A stretch of DNA of 64,000 bases, taken from NCBI GenBank assembly GCA_964607025.1, contig CAZSIL010000003.1, positions 1 to 64,000 on the forward strand, written 5' to 3'. The position numbers were made by a program, and so were the translations under genes. The DNA comes from SIG565 sp964607025 (GTDB taxonomy: Bacteria > Bacillota > Clostridia > Oscillospirales > Acutalibacteraceae). Positions 25,768 through 33,617 of this stretch are shown piece after piece (position 1 is the stretch's first letter; each line of letters begins with the position of its first letter). The notes under the pieces were generated by a model. It did not search any database and was not told where the DNA came from. It saw only the letters and a list, made by a program, of their open reading frames with translations.

Positions 25768-27042
25768 TTACGGCACAAAATCAAACTCAACACCGCAAAT
25801 GCTTACGGTATCGCCTTCTTGTATTCCTGCTTTTTCAAGCGCCTTAATAATACCGCTTGAACGCAGTGCCCGTTCAAAATACTGAAGCGACTCATAGTCA
25901 TCGGGGTCAACCTTATTCATAATATCATCAACCCAATCGGCATCATCAACATAGTAAATACCGTCACGCACGTTTACAGTAAAGGTCTGTCTGGGTTTAA
26001 CCGTGATAATCTCTTCGGTTACGATTTCGGGCTCATAACGTTTCATAGGCGGTAATTTATCGAGCTCACCCGCAACATAATTTATAAGTTCACGCGTACC
26101 CTCAGCAATAGCTGCCATAACAGGAAAGAAAGCATATCCTTTATCTTCAAAATGCTTTCTGATACGTTCGATTTCATCTTCATCTATAAGGTCGCACTTA
26201 TTACCTACGATAATTTGCGGTCTTTTACTTAATTCTTCGCTGAAAACCGATAGTTCTTTATTTATCTTTTCAAAATCTTCTATCGGGTCCCGTCCTTCAC
26301 TACCCGAAATATCAATAACGTGCAATAAAAGTCGGCAACGTTCAACATGGCGCAAAAATTCGTGACCAAGGCCAACGCCCTCACCCGCGCCTTCAATAAG
26401 ACCGGGAATATCCGCCATAACAAAGGATGCGCCCTCATCAACGCGAACTACACCGAGTACGGGCGTGAGTGTTGTAAAGTGATAGTTGGCAATTTTGGGT
26501 TTAGCTTCACTTACAACCGACACAAGCGTTGATTTACCAACATTAGGAAACCCAATAAGACCTACGTCGGCTAAGAGTTTAAGTTCCAGAATAACGTCAA
26601 GTTCTTCACCCTTCTGACCATCGTTCGCAAAACGCGGAATCTGACGGGTTGAACTTGCAAAATGCCAGTTACCCCATCCGCCGTTACCGCCTTTGGCAAT
26701 TACCGTAGGTTCATCGTCAGATATATCTGCTATAATTCTGCCCGATTCGGCTTCCTTTATAAGTGTGCCGCGCGGTACACTTATAACAAGATTCTTAGCG
26801 CTTTTGCCCGTACAACGACAAGCACCGCCCTTTTCACCGTCTTCGGCTACATATTTTCTTTTATATCTGAAATCGGCAAGGGTGGATAAATTATCATCAA
26901 CCCTGAATATAATGCTGCCGCCTCTACCACCGTCGCCGCCATCGGGACCGCCCGACGCTACGTACTTTTCTCTATGAAAGGTTGCCGCACCATTACCTCC
27001 GTTGCCGGCTTTAAGATGTATTTTTGCTACATCAACAAACAT
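25768..27042 (-). CDS. obgE: GTPase Obg
   Basis: Essential ribosome-assembly GTPase of 424 residues. The glycine-rich Obg domain (KAGNGGNGAATFHREKYV) comes first. The G domain follows, with P-loop GFPNVGKST, G3 DIPG and G4 NKCD. The C-terminal OCT domain (about 345-420), found in Gram-positive Obg, is present. It lies downstream of the L21-Prp-L27 genes, a conserved order, but a strong terminator hairpin separates it from rpmA. Confidence 0.96.
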   Translation of the reverse strand: MFVDVAKIHLKAGNGGNGAATFHREKYVASGGPDGGDGGRGGSIIFRVDDNLSTLADFRYKRKYVAEDGEKGGACRCTGKSAKNLVISVPRGTLIKEAESGRIIADISDDEPTVIAKGGNGGWGNWHFASSTRQIPRFANDGQKGEELDVILELKLLADVGLIGFPNVGKSTLVSVVSEAKPKIANYHFTTLTPVLGVVRVDEGASFVMADIPGLIEGAGEGVGLGHEFLRHVERCRLLLHVIDISGSEGRDPIEDFEKINKELSVFSEELSKRPQIIVGNKCDLIDEDEIERIRKHFEDKGYAFFPVMAAIAEGTRELINYVAGELDKLPPMKRYEPEIVTEEIITVKPRQTFTVNVRDGIYYVDDADWVDDIMNKVDPDDYESLQYFERALRSSGIIKALEKAGIQEGDTVSICGVEFDFVP

Positions 27043-27057
27043 AAACTTTCTCCGTTC

Positions 27058-27090
27058 AAAAAAATACAGGGCTCGGGTATCCCCGAGCCC
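27058..27090 (-). terminator. Terminator between rpmA and obg
   Basis: GGGCTCGGG (27069-27077) pairs with CCCGAGCCC (27082-27090). On the minus strand a T-rich run follows (27058-27065). It should uncouple ribosomal protein mRNA from obg, at least partly. Confidence 0.8.
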
Positions 27091-27100
27091 ACTGATTTAC

Positions 27101-27385
27101 TTACTGTTCAACAGCGTAAATGCTTACTTGCTTGCGGTCACGGCCAACTCTTTCGAATTTAACCTTACCGTCAATTAAAGCAAACAAAGTATCGTCAGAA
27201 CCGATACCTACGTTATTGCCGGGATGGATGTGAGTTCCTCTCTGGCGAACGAGAATATTACCTGCTAAAACAAACTGACCGTCAGCGCGTTTAACACCAA
27301 GGCGTTTTGCTTCGCTATCACGACCGTTCTTGGTAGAACCCATACCTTTTTTATGAGCAAATAACTGAATATTAATCTTTAACAT
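27101..27385 (-). CDS. rpmA: Ribosomal protein L27 with cleavable N-terminus
   Basis: Large-subunit protein of 94 residues acting at the peptidyl-transferase centre. The N-terminus MLKINIQLFAHKKG carries the Firmicutes extension that is removed between Phe9 and Ala10 by the Prp protease. The prp gene lies immediately upstream in the same operon. The L27 core (GSTKNGRDSEAKRLG; RQRGTHIHPGNNVG) is complete. Confidence 0.97.
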   Translation of the reverse strand: MLKINIQLFAHKKGMGSTKNGRDSEAKRLGVKRADGQFVLAGNILVRQRGTHIHPGNNVGIGSDDTLFALIDGKVKFERVGRDRKQVSIYAVEQ

Positions 27386-27388
27386 GGC

Positions 27389-27706
27389 TTACACCTCCGA
27401 ATTTATTTTGATTGAATCGCTGTAAATATCAGCCAACTGTTCTATATGAAGCTTAAAACCCTCAAGCACTGCCACCGTTTTATCCGACGGATTTATAACC
27501 TTAAGTATCATTTTACCGTCATCTACTTCAATTTCGGCTTTATCGCCTACTATTTCGGTGATGGTGTTTGCACTCATATATGCTGCCGACGATATCGCCG
27601 AGCAAACCAGCCGACCGTTTTCATCGTCACAGTTTGTTGTACTGTGTCCGATAACGGAAAAACCTATAAGCGTTTTACCGTTTTTAAAAAACCTTACCTC
27701 AGTCAT
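27389..27706 (-). CDS. prp: Ribosomal-processing cysteine protease Prp
   Basis: Protein of 105 residues of the YsxB family. The catalytic dyad is visible as His in GHSTTNCDD and Cys in GRLVCSAIS. It removes the nine-residue extension from L27. It lies between rplU and rpmA with gaps of two or three bases, the standard Firmicutes arrangement. Confidence 0.92.
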   Translation of the reverse strand: MTEVRFFKNGKTLIGFSVIGHSTTNCDDENGRLVCSAISSAAYMSANTITEIVGDKAEIEVDDGKMILKVINPSDKTVAVLEGFKLHIEQLADIYSDSIKINSEV

Positions 27707-27708
27707 AA

Positions 27709-28014
27709 TTAACCGATTTCGTTAATCTGTACTTTGGTGTAGGGCTGTCTGTGGCCCATTTTGCGAGAGCTGCCCTTTTTGGGTTTGTATGTGAAAACAG
27801 TAATCTTTTTGCCCTTACCGTTTTTAACAACTGTACCCTTAACAAAAGCATCCTTCACATAAGGTTTACCAACCTTTAAGGTTCTGTCCTTTACAGCAAC
27901 AACCTTATCGAAGATAACCTCTTCATTTTCTGCAGCTTCGAGTTTTTCAACGTAGATAACGCTGTCCTTCTCTACTTTATACTGCTTTCCGCCTGTTTCA
28001 ATAATTGCGTACAT
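27709..28014 (-). CDS. rplU: Ribosomal protein L21
   Basis: Large-subunit protein of 101 residues. It starts MYAIIETGGKQYKVEKDS and ends with the RNA-binding segment KPKKGSSRKMGHRQPYTKVQI. It is the first gene of rplU-prp-rpmA. The 90-base leader probably carries the L21 autoregulatory RNA. Confidence 0.97.
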   Translation of the reverse strand: MYAIIETGGKQYKVEKDSVIYVEKLEAAENEEVIFDKVVAVKDRTLKVGKPYVKDAFVKGTVVKNGKGKKITVFTYKPKKGSSRKMGHRQPYTKVQINEIG

Positions 28015-28100
28015 CTTTCTGGCACCTGCCTCAACTTAAGTCTCGCTATTCGAAGGCGTGCGCATTTTAGCGCAACTTTAATAAGCCCACAATATGCGGC
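28015..28100 (-). promoter_or_regulatory. Putative L21 leader RNA
   Basis: The transcript from the rplU promoter has about 85 bases before the start codon, with a GCGC-TAAAAT-GCGC hairpin. Many Firmicutes carry a structured L21 leader at this position. I could not match the full consensus by eye. Confidence 0.4.
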
Positions 28101-28106
28101 TTTACC

Positions 28107-28135
28107 ATTTTATCACTGAGAACTCAATTTGTCAA
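28107..28135 (-). promoter_or_regulatory. Promoter of rplU-prp-rpmA
   Basis: TTGACA (complement of 28130-28135), a 17-base spacer and TAAAAT (28107-28112) on the minus strand. The promoter overlaps the last codons and stop of the small upstream gene. Confidence 0.8.
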
Positions 28136-28319
28136 GCAATATTTTAAAGTAATTTTTCTTTGATTTTCGTTTAAACTGCGGAAAGCAACGCAAATAATAA
28201 TTGCACTCATCACAACAGCACTCATATTCGGGATGCTCACCGTTACCTAAACATTTTCTTCCTTGTCTTGATGGTGTTAACGGAGTGCCGGTTACGTCAA
28301 TTATTTGCTTCTTTCTCAC
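28113..28319 (-). CDS. Small cysteine-rich hypothetical protein
   Basis: Open frame of 68 residues from a GTG at 28319 with AAGGGG a few bases upstream. A longer frame would run back through a terminator hairpin, so the GTG is favoured. The product has a cluster GEHPEYECCCDECNYYLRCFP with six Cys and one His (possible metal site) and a basic C-terminus. I do not recognise the family. It lies between a small RNA terminator and rplU; read-through of that terminator or an unseen promoter would be needed for expression. Confidence 0.5.
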   Translation of the reverse strand: MRKKQIIDVTGTPLTPSRQGRKCLGNGEHPEYECCCDECNYYLRCFPQFKRKSKKNYFKILLDKLSSQ

Positions 28320-28334
28320 AATTATTCCCCTTAA

Positions 28335-28490
28335 TAAAAAAGCACATCCCGAAGGATGTGCCGAAAAAGCATCTCCCACGGTTTCGCTACCACACTACGC
28401 CGACTTCCAATACGGAAATAAGAGAGACGCCTTTTACCAAAGGATAGTCTCCCGTATTAGAAGTCAATTATTCGAACGTAGTGTGGTATG
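28335..28490 (-). ncRNA. Stand-alone structured small RNA (unassigned; 6S-like possible)
   Basis: A roughly 155-base transcript is defined by a consensus promoter and an intrinsic terminator, with no coding frame. It folds into one long interrupted hairpin. The outer 11-bp stem pairs 28477-28487 with 28389-28399. The inner stem pairs 28452-28465 with 28402-28415 with one mismatch. Further in are a GAGAC/GTCTC stem and an apical CCTTT/AAAGG stem. An 11-base strand opposite two bases separates the outer and inner stems. A rod with an internal bubble recalls 6S RNA, but I cannot match the consensus. Confidence 0.7.
28336..28361 (-). terminator. Terminator of the small RNA
   Basis: GCACATCC (28342-28349), loop CGAA and GGATGTGC (28354-28361), followed on the minus strand by a T run. 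Confidence 0.88.
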
Positions 28491-28495
28491 CCGTT

Positions 28496-28524
28496 ATTTT
28501 ACCACAATAAAACCAAAATGTAAA
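28496..28524 (-). promoter_or_regulatory. Promoter of the small RNA
   Basis: TTTACA (complement of 28519-28524), 17 bases and TAAAAT (28496-28501) on the minus strand. The predicted start is near 28490, at the base of the RNA's outer stem. Confidence 0.75.
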
Positions 28525-28561
28525 GCAAAAAAAGATATGCAGAAAATTTCTGCATATCTTT
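28525..28561 (-). terminator. Terminator of the cyclophilin/C39-like operon
   Basis: AAAGATATGCAG (28531-28542) pairs with CTGCATATCTTT (28550-28561), with a T run on the minus strand. It abuts the -35 of the small RNA promoter. Confidence 0.85.
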
Positions 28562-28564
28562 TGC

Positions 28565-28933
28565 CTATTTATTTTTAAGTTCCCAAAAATAACGCCTGTT
28601 TGACGGCGGAAAGTTATCCAACACACCATACTCAGGGTCATAAAAAATGCCGTTTATACATAGTGACCAATGCCAGCATTTAGGGGTTTCTAAACTTAAA
28701 AGCGCATATTGCGGCAGTTGTTTTTTGTCCTGAACGGAAACTCTTGTGTCCCCTACTGTGACACCGAGTTGCCGAAAAACCGCTTTCATTGTTTTAAGGT
28801 CGGTCTCAGCATACCCGCCGCAAAGTTCACACACTTTCTCTATATCGGTATCGGTAGCCATTGCTATTACGGCTTGTCCGCAAGAAAGCGGTGTCGGCTC
28901 AAAAATATGTTTTGGTTTTTTTGATAACGGCAT
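28565..28933 (-). CDS. Small C39-like (papain-fold) cysteine protease homologue
   Basis: Protein of 122 residues. Conserved elements are PLSCGQAVIAMA (candidate catalytic Cys), WHWSLCINGIFYDPEYG (candidate His and Asp) and a helical middle. The layout resembles the C39 peptidases that process leader peptides, but there is no signal peptide, ABC domain or transporter beside it, so it should act in the cytosol. It starts one base after the cyclophilin stop without its own ribosome-binding site, so translation is coupled. Substrate unknown. Confidence 0.6.
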   Translation of the reverse strand: MPLSKKPKHIFEPTPLSCGQAVIAMATDTDIEKVCELCGGYAETDLKTMKAVFRQLGVTVGDTRVSVQDKKQLPQYALLSLETPKCWHWSLCINGIFYDPEYGVLDNFPPSNRRYFWELKNK

Positions 28934-28934
28934 A

Positions 28935-29537
28935 CTATTCTACCGTAATTATATCAATGCCCTCAATGACAACATCATAAACCGGTTTATCGGCAGGGCC
29001 AACCTTTGTTGTGGCGATTTTATCAACGGTATCCATACCGTCCGTTACCTGACCGAAAACGGTATGACGGAAGTCAAGCCAAGGCGTACCGCCTAAATTC
29101 TTGTAATCCTCTACTACCTCGGCGCCAAAGCCCGACTCTTCGCCCAACTGCTCCATTTGCTCTAACATATTTTGGGGACAAGTAGATGCCTGTACAATAA
29201 AGAACTGGCTACCGTTTGTATTGGGCCCTGCATTTGCCATACAAAGCGCACCGCGGATATTGTGAAGTTCGCGGCAAAACTCATCCTCAAAGGAATGTCC
29301 CCAAATACTTTCGCCGCCCATACCTGTAGCTGTGGGATCGCCACCCTGAATCATAAAATCGTTTATAACTCTATGGAAAACTATTCCGTTATAATATCCG
29401 TTTTTTGCGTGAGTTGTAAAGTTTTCTACCGTTTTAGGCGCATATTCGGGGAACAACTTAATTTTAATATCTCCCATATTTGTATGCATAACGGCGATAA
29501 TATCTCCTGACTTTGCAGGACTTGTTTGAATACTCAT
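28935..29537 (-). CDS. Cyclophilin-type peptidyl-prolyl isomerase
   Basis: Cytosolic cyclophilin of about 200 residues that catalyses proline cis-trans isomerisation. Family segments are present: YYNGIVFHRVINDFMIQGGDP, GSQFFIVQAS and FGQVTDGMDTVDKI. An inserted loop follows the FFIVQ strand (CPQNMLEQMEQLGEESGFGAEVVEDY), as in some Clostridia cyclophilins. The ATG at 29537 is chosen; a GTG three codons upstream overlaps the AAGGA ribosome site. Confidence 0.93.
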   Translation of the reverse strand: MSIQTSPAKSGDIIAVMHTNMGDIKIKLFPEYAPKTVENFTTHAKNGYYNGIVFHRVINDFMIQGGDPTATGMGGESIWGHSFEDEFCRELHNIRGALCMANAGPNTNGSQFFIVQASTCPQNMLEQMEQLGEESGFGAEVVEDYKNLGGTPWLDFRHTVFGQVTDGMDTVDKIATTKVGPADKPVYDVVIEGIDIITVE

Positions 29538-29564
29538 AAAAACCACGTTCCTTTCTTTTAATTT

Positions 29565-29593
29565 ATTGTAACAGTAAATACGCCTTTTGGCAA
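29565..29593 (-). promoter_or_regulatory. Promoter of the cyclophilin operon
   Basis: TTGCCA (complement of 29588-29593), 17 bases and TACAAT (29565-29570) on the minus strand, back-to-back with the nrdR promoter. Confidence 0.65.
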
Positions 29594-29606
29594 CAAAAAA
29601 TTGTAC

Positions 29607-29635
29607 TTGTTTATTTTAAATCGTTGTGCTATAAT
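29607..29635 (+). promoter_or_regulatory. Promoter of nrdR
   Basis: TTGTTT (29607-29612), 17 bases and TATAAT (29630-29635), then a 35-base leader with AGGAGG before the nrdR ATG. Confidence 0.65.
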
Positions 29636-29670
29636 GTACTTGTATATACAATATGTAGGAGGAAAATATT

Positions 29671-30123
29671 ATGAAGTGTCCTTATTGCGGTACCGAAGAC
29701 AGTAAGGTAATCGATTCAAGACCTACCGATGAGGGTGAGCGCATCCGCCGCCGTCGTGAGTGCCTTAACTGTGCAAAACGTTTTACTACATACGAAATTA
29801 TCGAGAGTTTACCCATCATTGTAATCAAGAAAGATAAATCGCGCGAAACTTTTGACCGAGATAAGTTACTTAACGGTATTTTACGCGCTTGTGACAAACG
29901 TCAGATTTCGATTAACACACTTGATAATATGATTGATGAAATTGAAGCCACCATACAAAATTCACTTGACCGTGAGGTTACGAGCGTTAAAATCGGTGAA
30001 TTGGTTATGGAAAAGCTAAAGGATATTGATGAAGTTGCATACGTGCGCTTCGCATCGGTTTACCGACAGTTTAAAGATATCACAACGTTTATGGATGAGC
30101 TTACAAAACTTATTCAAAAATAA
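29671..30123 (+). CDS. nrdR: Transcriptional repressor NrdR
   Basis: Zinc-ribbon/ATP-cone regulator of ribonucleotide reductase genes, 150 residues. The zinc ribbon comprises MKCPYCG and ECLNCAKRFTTYE. The ATP-cone follows from about residue 49 (IVIKKDKSRETFDRDKLLNGILRAC), and the C-terminus is VYRQFKDITTFMDEL. It senses ATP/dATP and binds NrdR boxes. No nrd gene lies in the window. It is monocistronic with its own promoter and terminator. Confidence 0.97.
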   Translation: MKCPYCGTEDSKVIDSRPTDEGERIRRRRECLNCAKRFTTYEIIESLPIIVIKKDKSRETFDRDKLLNGILRACDKRQISINTLDNMIDEIEATIQNSLDREVTSVKIGELVMEKLKDIDEVAYVRFASVYRQFKDITTFMDELTKLIQK

Positions 30124-30130
30124 CAAAAAA

Positions 30131-30156
30131 GATGCCGTTATCTCGGCATCTTTTTT
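30131..30156 (+). terminator. Terminator of nrdR
   Basis: GATGCCG (30131-30137) pairs with CGGCATC (30144-30150), then six T. The A-run before the stem makes it usable from either side. The 100 bases to gltX are A/T-rich with possible weak promoter elements only. Confidence 0.88.
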
Positions 30157-30260
30157 AATTTGTACAATATAATTTAATTTTTTATAAATTTAGTATTGTA
30201 ATTACAGGAAAAATTTGCGATAATATATAATTGATATATTATGTTTGAAAGGTGTAGGAT

Positions 30261-31922
30261 ATGACAGTTAATGAAATGATGGCAGAACTTCTACTGCCCG
30301 ATATTAAAAACACACCCGATTTTTATGAAAATATGTATCCTGAAAGGAAATTACCCGAAGGCGCGAGAGTTGTAAGAATTGCCCCATCGCCCACAGGGTA
30401 TCTCCATTTAGGTACTCTTTTTGCGGCGCTTGTAAACCGCATAACCGCTACAAGTACTGGCGGTATATTCTTCACGCGTATTGAGGATACCGATAAAAAG
30501 CGCGAAGTTGCAGGCGGTATTGAAGATATTATTGATGGGCTCGGCCGTTTCGGTATAACCATTGATGAGGGCTTTACCGCAGGAAATAAGCAAACGGGAA
30601 ATTACGGTCCGTACAAGCAGAGTATGCGCGCAGAAATTTATCAGACCTACGTTAAGGAATTAATAAAACAAGGTCTTGCATATCCTTGTTTCTGTACTGC
30701 AGAAGAGTTGGAAGAAGTAAGAGCAAAGCAAGAACAAAACAAAATACGCACAGGTTATCACGGCGAATATGCGCGTCACCGAAATATAACCTATGAAGAA
30801 GCAAAGGCGTTGATAGATAATGGTAAGCCATACGTTATCCGCCTTAAATCCCCCGGGGACGAACAAAACCGCATTGTGTTTGAAGACGGCATTAAAGGAA
30901 AAATTGAAATGCCTGAAAATGATGAAGATTTTGTTCTGCTTAAATCTGACGGTATACCTACTTATCACTTTGCACACGCCATTGATGACCATTTGATGCA
31001 CACAACCCACGTGATAAGGGGGGACGAGTGGATATCATCGGTACCGAAACACATACAGTTGTTCCGTTTACTCGGTTTCAAACCACCGAAATTTGCCCAC
31101 GTTGCGCCCATTATGAAGCTTGATAACGGCGCAAAGCGCAAAATTTCCAAGCGTAAGGACCCCGAAGCCGCGGTAAAATTTTTCGCTGAGCAAGGGTATG
31201 AAAGCGAAAATGTTATCGAATACCTTATGACAATAGCATCGTCAGATTTTGAAGACTGGCGCCGCGCCAACCCGACGGTTTCTTACAAAGACTTTAAATT
31301 TAATCTTAAAAAGATGAGCGTTTCTGGGGCGCTTTATGATGAAAACAAGTTGCTTGACGTCAGCAAAAACCGAATAGCGCTATTAAAATCGGGCGAGGTT
31401 TACGAAAAACTCACTGCTTGGGCAAAAGAGTTTAACGAACCTTTTTATAATCGCTTAACTGCAAATCCCGAATACACAAAGAGCATTTTAGCTATAGACC
31501 GCGACAATGCCCAGAAACCGCGTAAAGATTTAGCAAAATGGAACGAAGCGGAAGAATTTTACGCATATTTCTTTAATGATACGTTTGTTCCTTGCTACTG
31601 CTTACCCGAACATATCAATAAAGCAGACGCAGTTGCTTTCCTAACAGAATACATTAAAGCATACAGTGAAAAGGATGACCGGCAAGAGTGGTTTAATAAA
31701 ATCAAACAAATCGCACCCACGTTAAATTTTGCCGCCGAAACGAAAGAATATAAGGCAAATCCCGATAATTATAAGGGCCACGCGGGTGACCTTAGCACCG
31801 TTCTTAGAATAGCCATAACGGGCAGGACCAACACGCCCGACCTTTGCAGTATTATGCAGGTATTAGGAAAAAAAGAATGCCTTAACAGAATAGAAAGCAC
31901 TATCAGAAATTTAGGGGTATAG
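30261..31922 (+). CDS. gltX: Glutamyl-tRNA synthetase
   Basis: Class I synthetase of 553 residues, longer than the usual 470-490. The signature APSPTGYLHLGTL follows a roughly 40-residue N-terminal lead. The KMSKS-equivalent reads KRKISKRKD. Since a glutaminyl-tRNA synthetase gene follows directly, this enzyme may be discriminating (Glu only), making the amidotransferase route to Gln-tRNA dispensable; that is inference. The stop is four bases before glnS. The ATG has AAAGGTGTAGG upstream. Confidence 0.94.
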   Translation: MTVNEMMAELLLPDIKNTPDFYENMYPERKLPEGARVVRIAPSPTGYLHLGTLFAALVNRITATSTGGIFFTRIEDTDKKREVAGGIEDIIDGLGRFGITIDEGFTAGNKQTGNYGPYKQSMRAEIYQTYVKELIKQGLAYPCFCTAEELEEVRAKQEQNKIRTGYHGEYARHRNITYEEAKALIDNGKPYVIRLKSPGDEQNRIVFEDGIKGKIEMPENDEDFVLLKSDGIPTYHFAHAIDDHLMHTTHVIRGDEWISSVPKHIQLFRLLGFKPPKFAHVAPIMKLDNGAKRKISKRKDPEAAVKFFAEQGYESENVIEYLMTIASSDFEDWRRANPTVSYKDFKFNLKKMSVSGALYDENKLLDVSKNRIALLKSGEVYEKLTAWAKEFNEPFYNRLTANPEYTKSILAIDRDNAQKPRKDLAKWNEAEEFYAYFFNDTFVPCYCLPEHINKADAVAFLTEYIKAYSEKDDRQEWFNKIKQIAPTLNFAAETKEYKANPDNYKGHAGDLSTVLRIAITGRTNTPDLCSIMQVLGKKECLNRIESTIRNLGV

Positions 31923-31926
31923 AAAA

Positions 31927-33615
31927 ATGGAAGAGAAAAAAACAATTGACAATGAAAATACCATACAGTCCAATTTTATATGGGACTTTATCGATGAAGA
32001 TTTGGAAAACGGCGTATACAACTGTGTGCAAACACGTTTTCCGCCCGAGCCGAACGGCTATCTCCACATCGGTCATGCCAAGGCAATTTGCATAGATTTC
32101 GGCACCGCAAATAAATACGGCGGTAAATGTAATTTGCGCCTTGATGATACCAACCCCACAAAAGAAGACGTTGAGTATGTTGAAGCCATAAAAGAAGATA
32201 TTGAATGGCTTGGTTTTAAATGGGATAACGTTTACTTTGCGTCGGACTATTTTGATTATATCTATGAGTGCGCACTCAAGCTTATTGATAAGGGACTTGC
32301 CTACGTTGATGAATCGAGCGCCGATGAAATTAAAGCGATGCGCGGTACACTGACCGATGCTGGTATTAACAGCCCCTATCGTGACCGCCCCGTAGCAGAA
32401 ACCAAAGATTTATTCCGCCGTATGACCGCGGGTGAATTTGAAAACGGCGCTATGGTGCTACGCGCAAAAATCGATATGGCATCATCCAATATTAATATGC
32501 GTGACCCCGTTATTTACCGCATTATGAAAGCGCATCATCACAGAACGGGCGACAAATGGTGCGTATATCCAATGTACGACTTTGCGCATCCGTTATCTGA
32601 TGCTAAGGAGGGCGTAACACATTCACTTTGTTCGCTCGAATTTGAAAACCACCGTCCGCTTTACGACTGGTTTTTAAAGGTACTCGATATACCTACACCA
32701 CCCCGTCAGATTGAGTTTGCGCGTATGAACGTAAACTACACGCTAACCAGCAAAAGAAAGTGCTTAAAGCTCGTTAATGATAGTTTGGTTTCGGGTTGGG
32801 ATGATCCGAGGATGGCCACCATTTGCGGTATGCGCCGCCGCGGTTATCCTGCTGCCGCTATCAGAGAATTTGTTAATAAAATCGGCGTTTCAAAGGCATA
32901 CAGTGTTATCGACTACGCGCTTTTAGAATCTTGTGTTCGCGATTACTTAAATGCCGAAGCCGAGCGTGCTATGGCGGTTTTGCGTCCGCTTAAAGTTGTT
33001 ATCGATAACTATCCCGAAGGCAAAACCGATGAAATTGCTGTAGATATTAACCCGAACAAACCCGAGCTTGGCAAAAAGACAGTTACTTTTTCTAAAGAGA
33101 TTTTCATTGAGCAGGATGACTTTATGTTAAATCCTCCCGGAAAATATTTCCGTTTATGTCCCGAAAAAGAAGTACGCTTAAAGGGTGCTTATTACATTAA
33201 GTATGCTTCTCACGAAACCGACGAAAACGGTAACATCACCGTTGTTCACGCAACTTACGACCCCGAATCCTTCGGTGGTGAGACTCCCGACGGCAGAAAG
33301 GTTAAGGGTACTTTGCACTGGGTGAACGCCAATAACTGTGCTGATGCTACAATTCGCCTTTATGATAGACTCTTTAATGTGGAAAACCCGTCGGACGAAG
33401 AAGGTGTAGAATCCTTTGCGGATAATCTTAACCCCGAATCACTTATAACTCTTGAAAACTGCAAAATCGATGCTGACCTTGCAAATGCGGCCGTGGGAGA
33501 AACCTTCCAGTTTATGCGACAGGGTTATTTCTGCCTTGATAAAGATTCCGCTGACGGAAAACTTATTTTCAACCGCACCGTAGCACTTAAAGATTCATTT
33601 TCTAAAAAGGTATAA
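31927..33615 (+). CDS. glnS: Glutaminyl-tRNA synthetase
   Basis: Class I synthetase of 562 residues that charges tRNA-Gln directly. The signature FPPEPNGYLHIGHAK, the LDDTNP segment, and the KMSKS-equivalent LTSKRK are intact, and the C-terminal anticodon-binding barrels are complete. GlnRS is not universal in Firmicutes and is usually regarded as a laterally spread gene from a eukaryotic or proteobacterial line. Base usage looks like that of its neighbours, so any transfer is old. Confidence 0.96.
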   Translation: MEEKKTIDNENTIQSNFIWDFIDEDLENGVYNCVQTRFPPEPNGYLHIGHAKAICIDFGTANKYGGKCNLRLDDTNPTKEDVEYVEAIKEDIEWLGFKWDNVYFASDYFDYIYECALKLIDKGLAYVDESSADEIKAMRGTLTDAGINSPYRDRPVAETKDLFRRMTAGEFENGAMVLRAKIDMASSNINMRDPVIYRIMKAHHHRTGDKWCVYPMYDFAHPLSDAKEGVTHSLCSLEFENHRPLYDWFLKVLDIPTPPRQIEFARMNVNYTLTSKRKCLKLVNDSLVSGWDDPRMATICGMRRRGYPAAAIREFVNKIGVSKAYSVIDYALLESCVRDYLNAEAERAMAVLRPLKVVIDNYPEGKTDEIAVDINPNKPELGKKTVTFSKEIFIEQDDFMLNPPGKYFRLCPEKEVRLKGAYYIKYASHETDENGNITVVHATYDPESFGGETPDGRKVKGTLHWVNANNCADATIRLYDRLFNVENPSDEEGVESFADNLNPESLITLENCKIDADLANAAVGETFQFMRQGYFCLDKDSADGKLIFNRTVALKDSFSKKV

Positions 33616-33617
33616 TA

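Noticed and set aside
26347..26977. Long open frames opposite obg, and similar ones opposite many other genes
   Set aside because: They are in antisense to strongly supported genes, lack ribosome sites and resemble no family.
28335..28490. Confident 6S RNA (ssrS) annotation
   Set aside because: The overall rod shape fits loosely, but the bubble is strongly asymmetric and I could not match a consensus; kept as unassigned small RNA.
32000..33615. Recent horizontal transfer of glnS
   Set aside because: Base composition and codon style match the flanking genes, and no mobile element or tRNA borders it; an ancient transfer remains possible.
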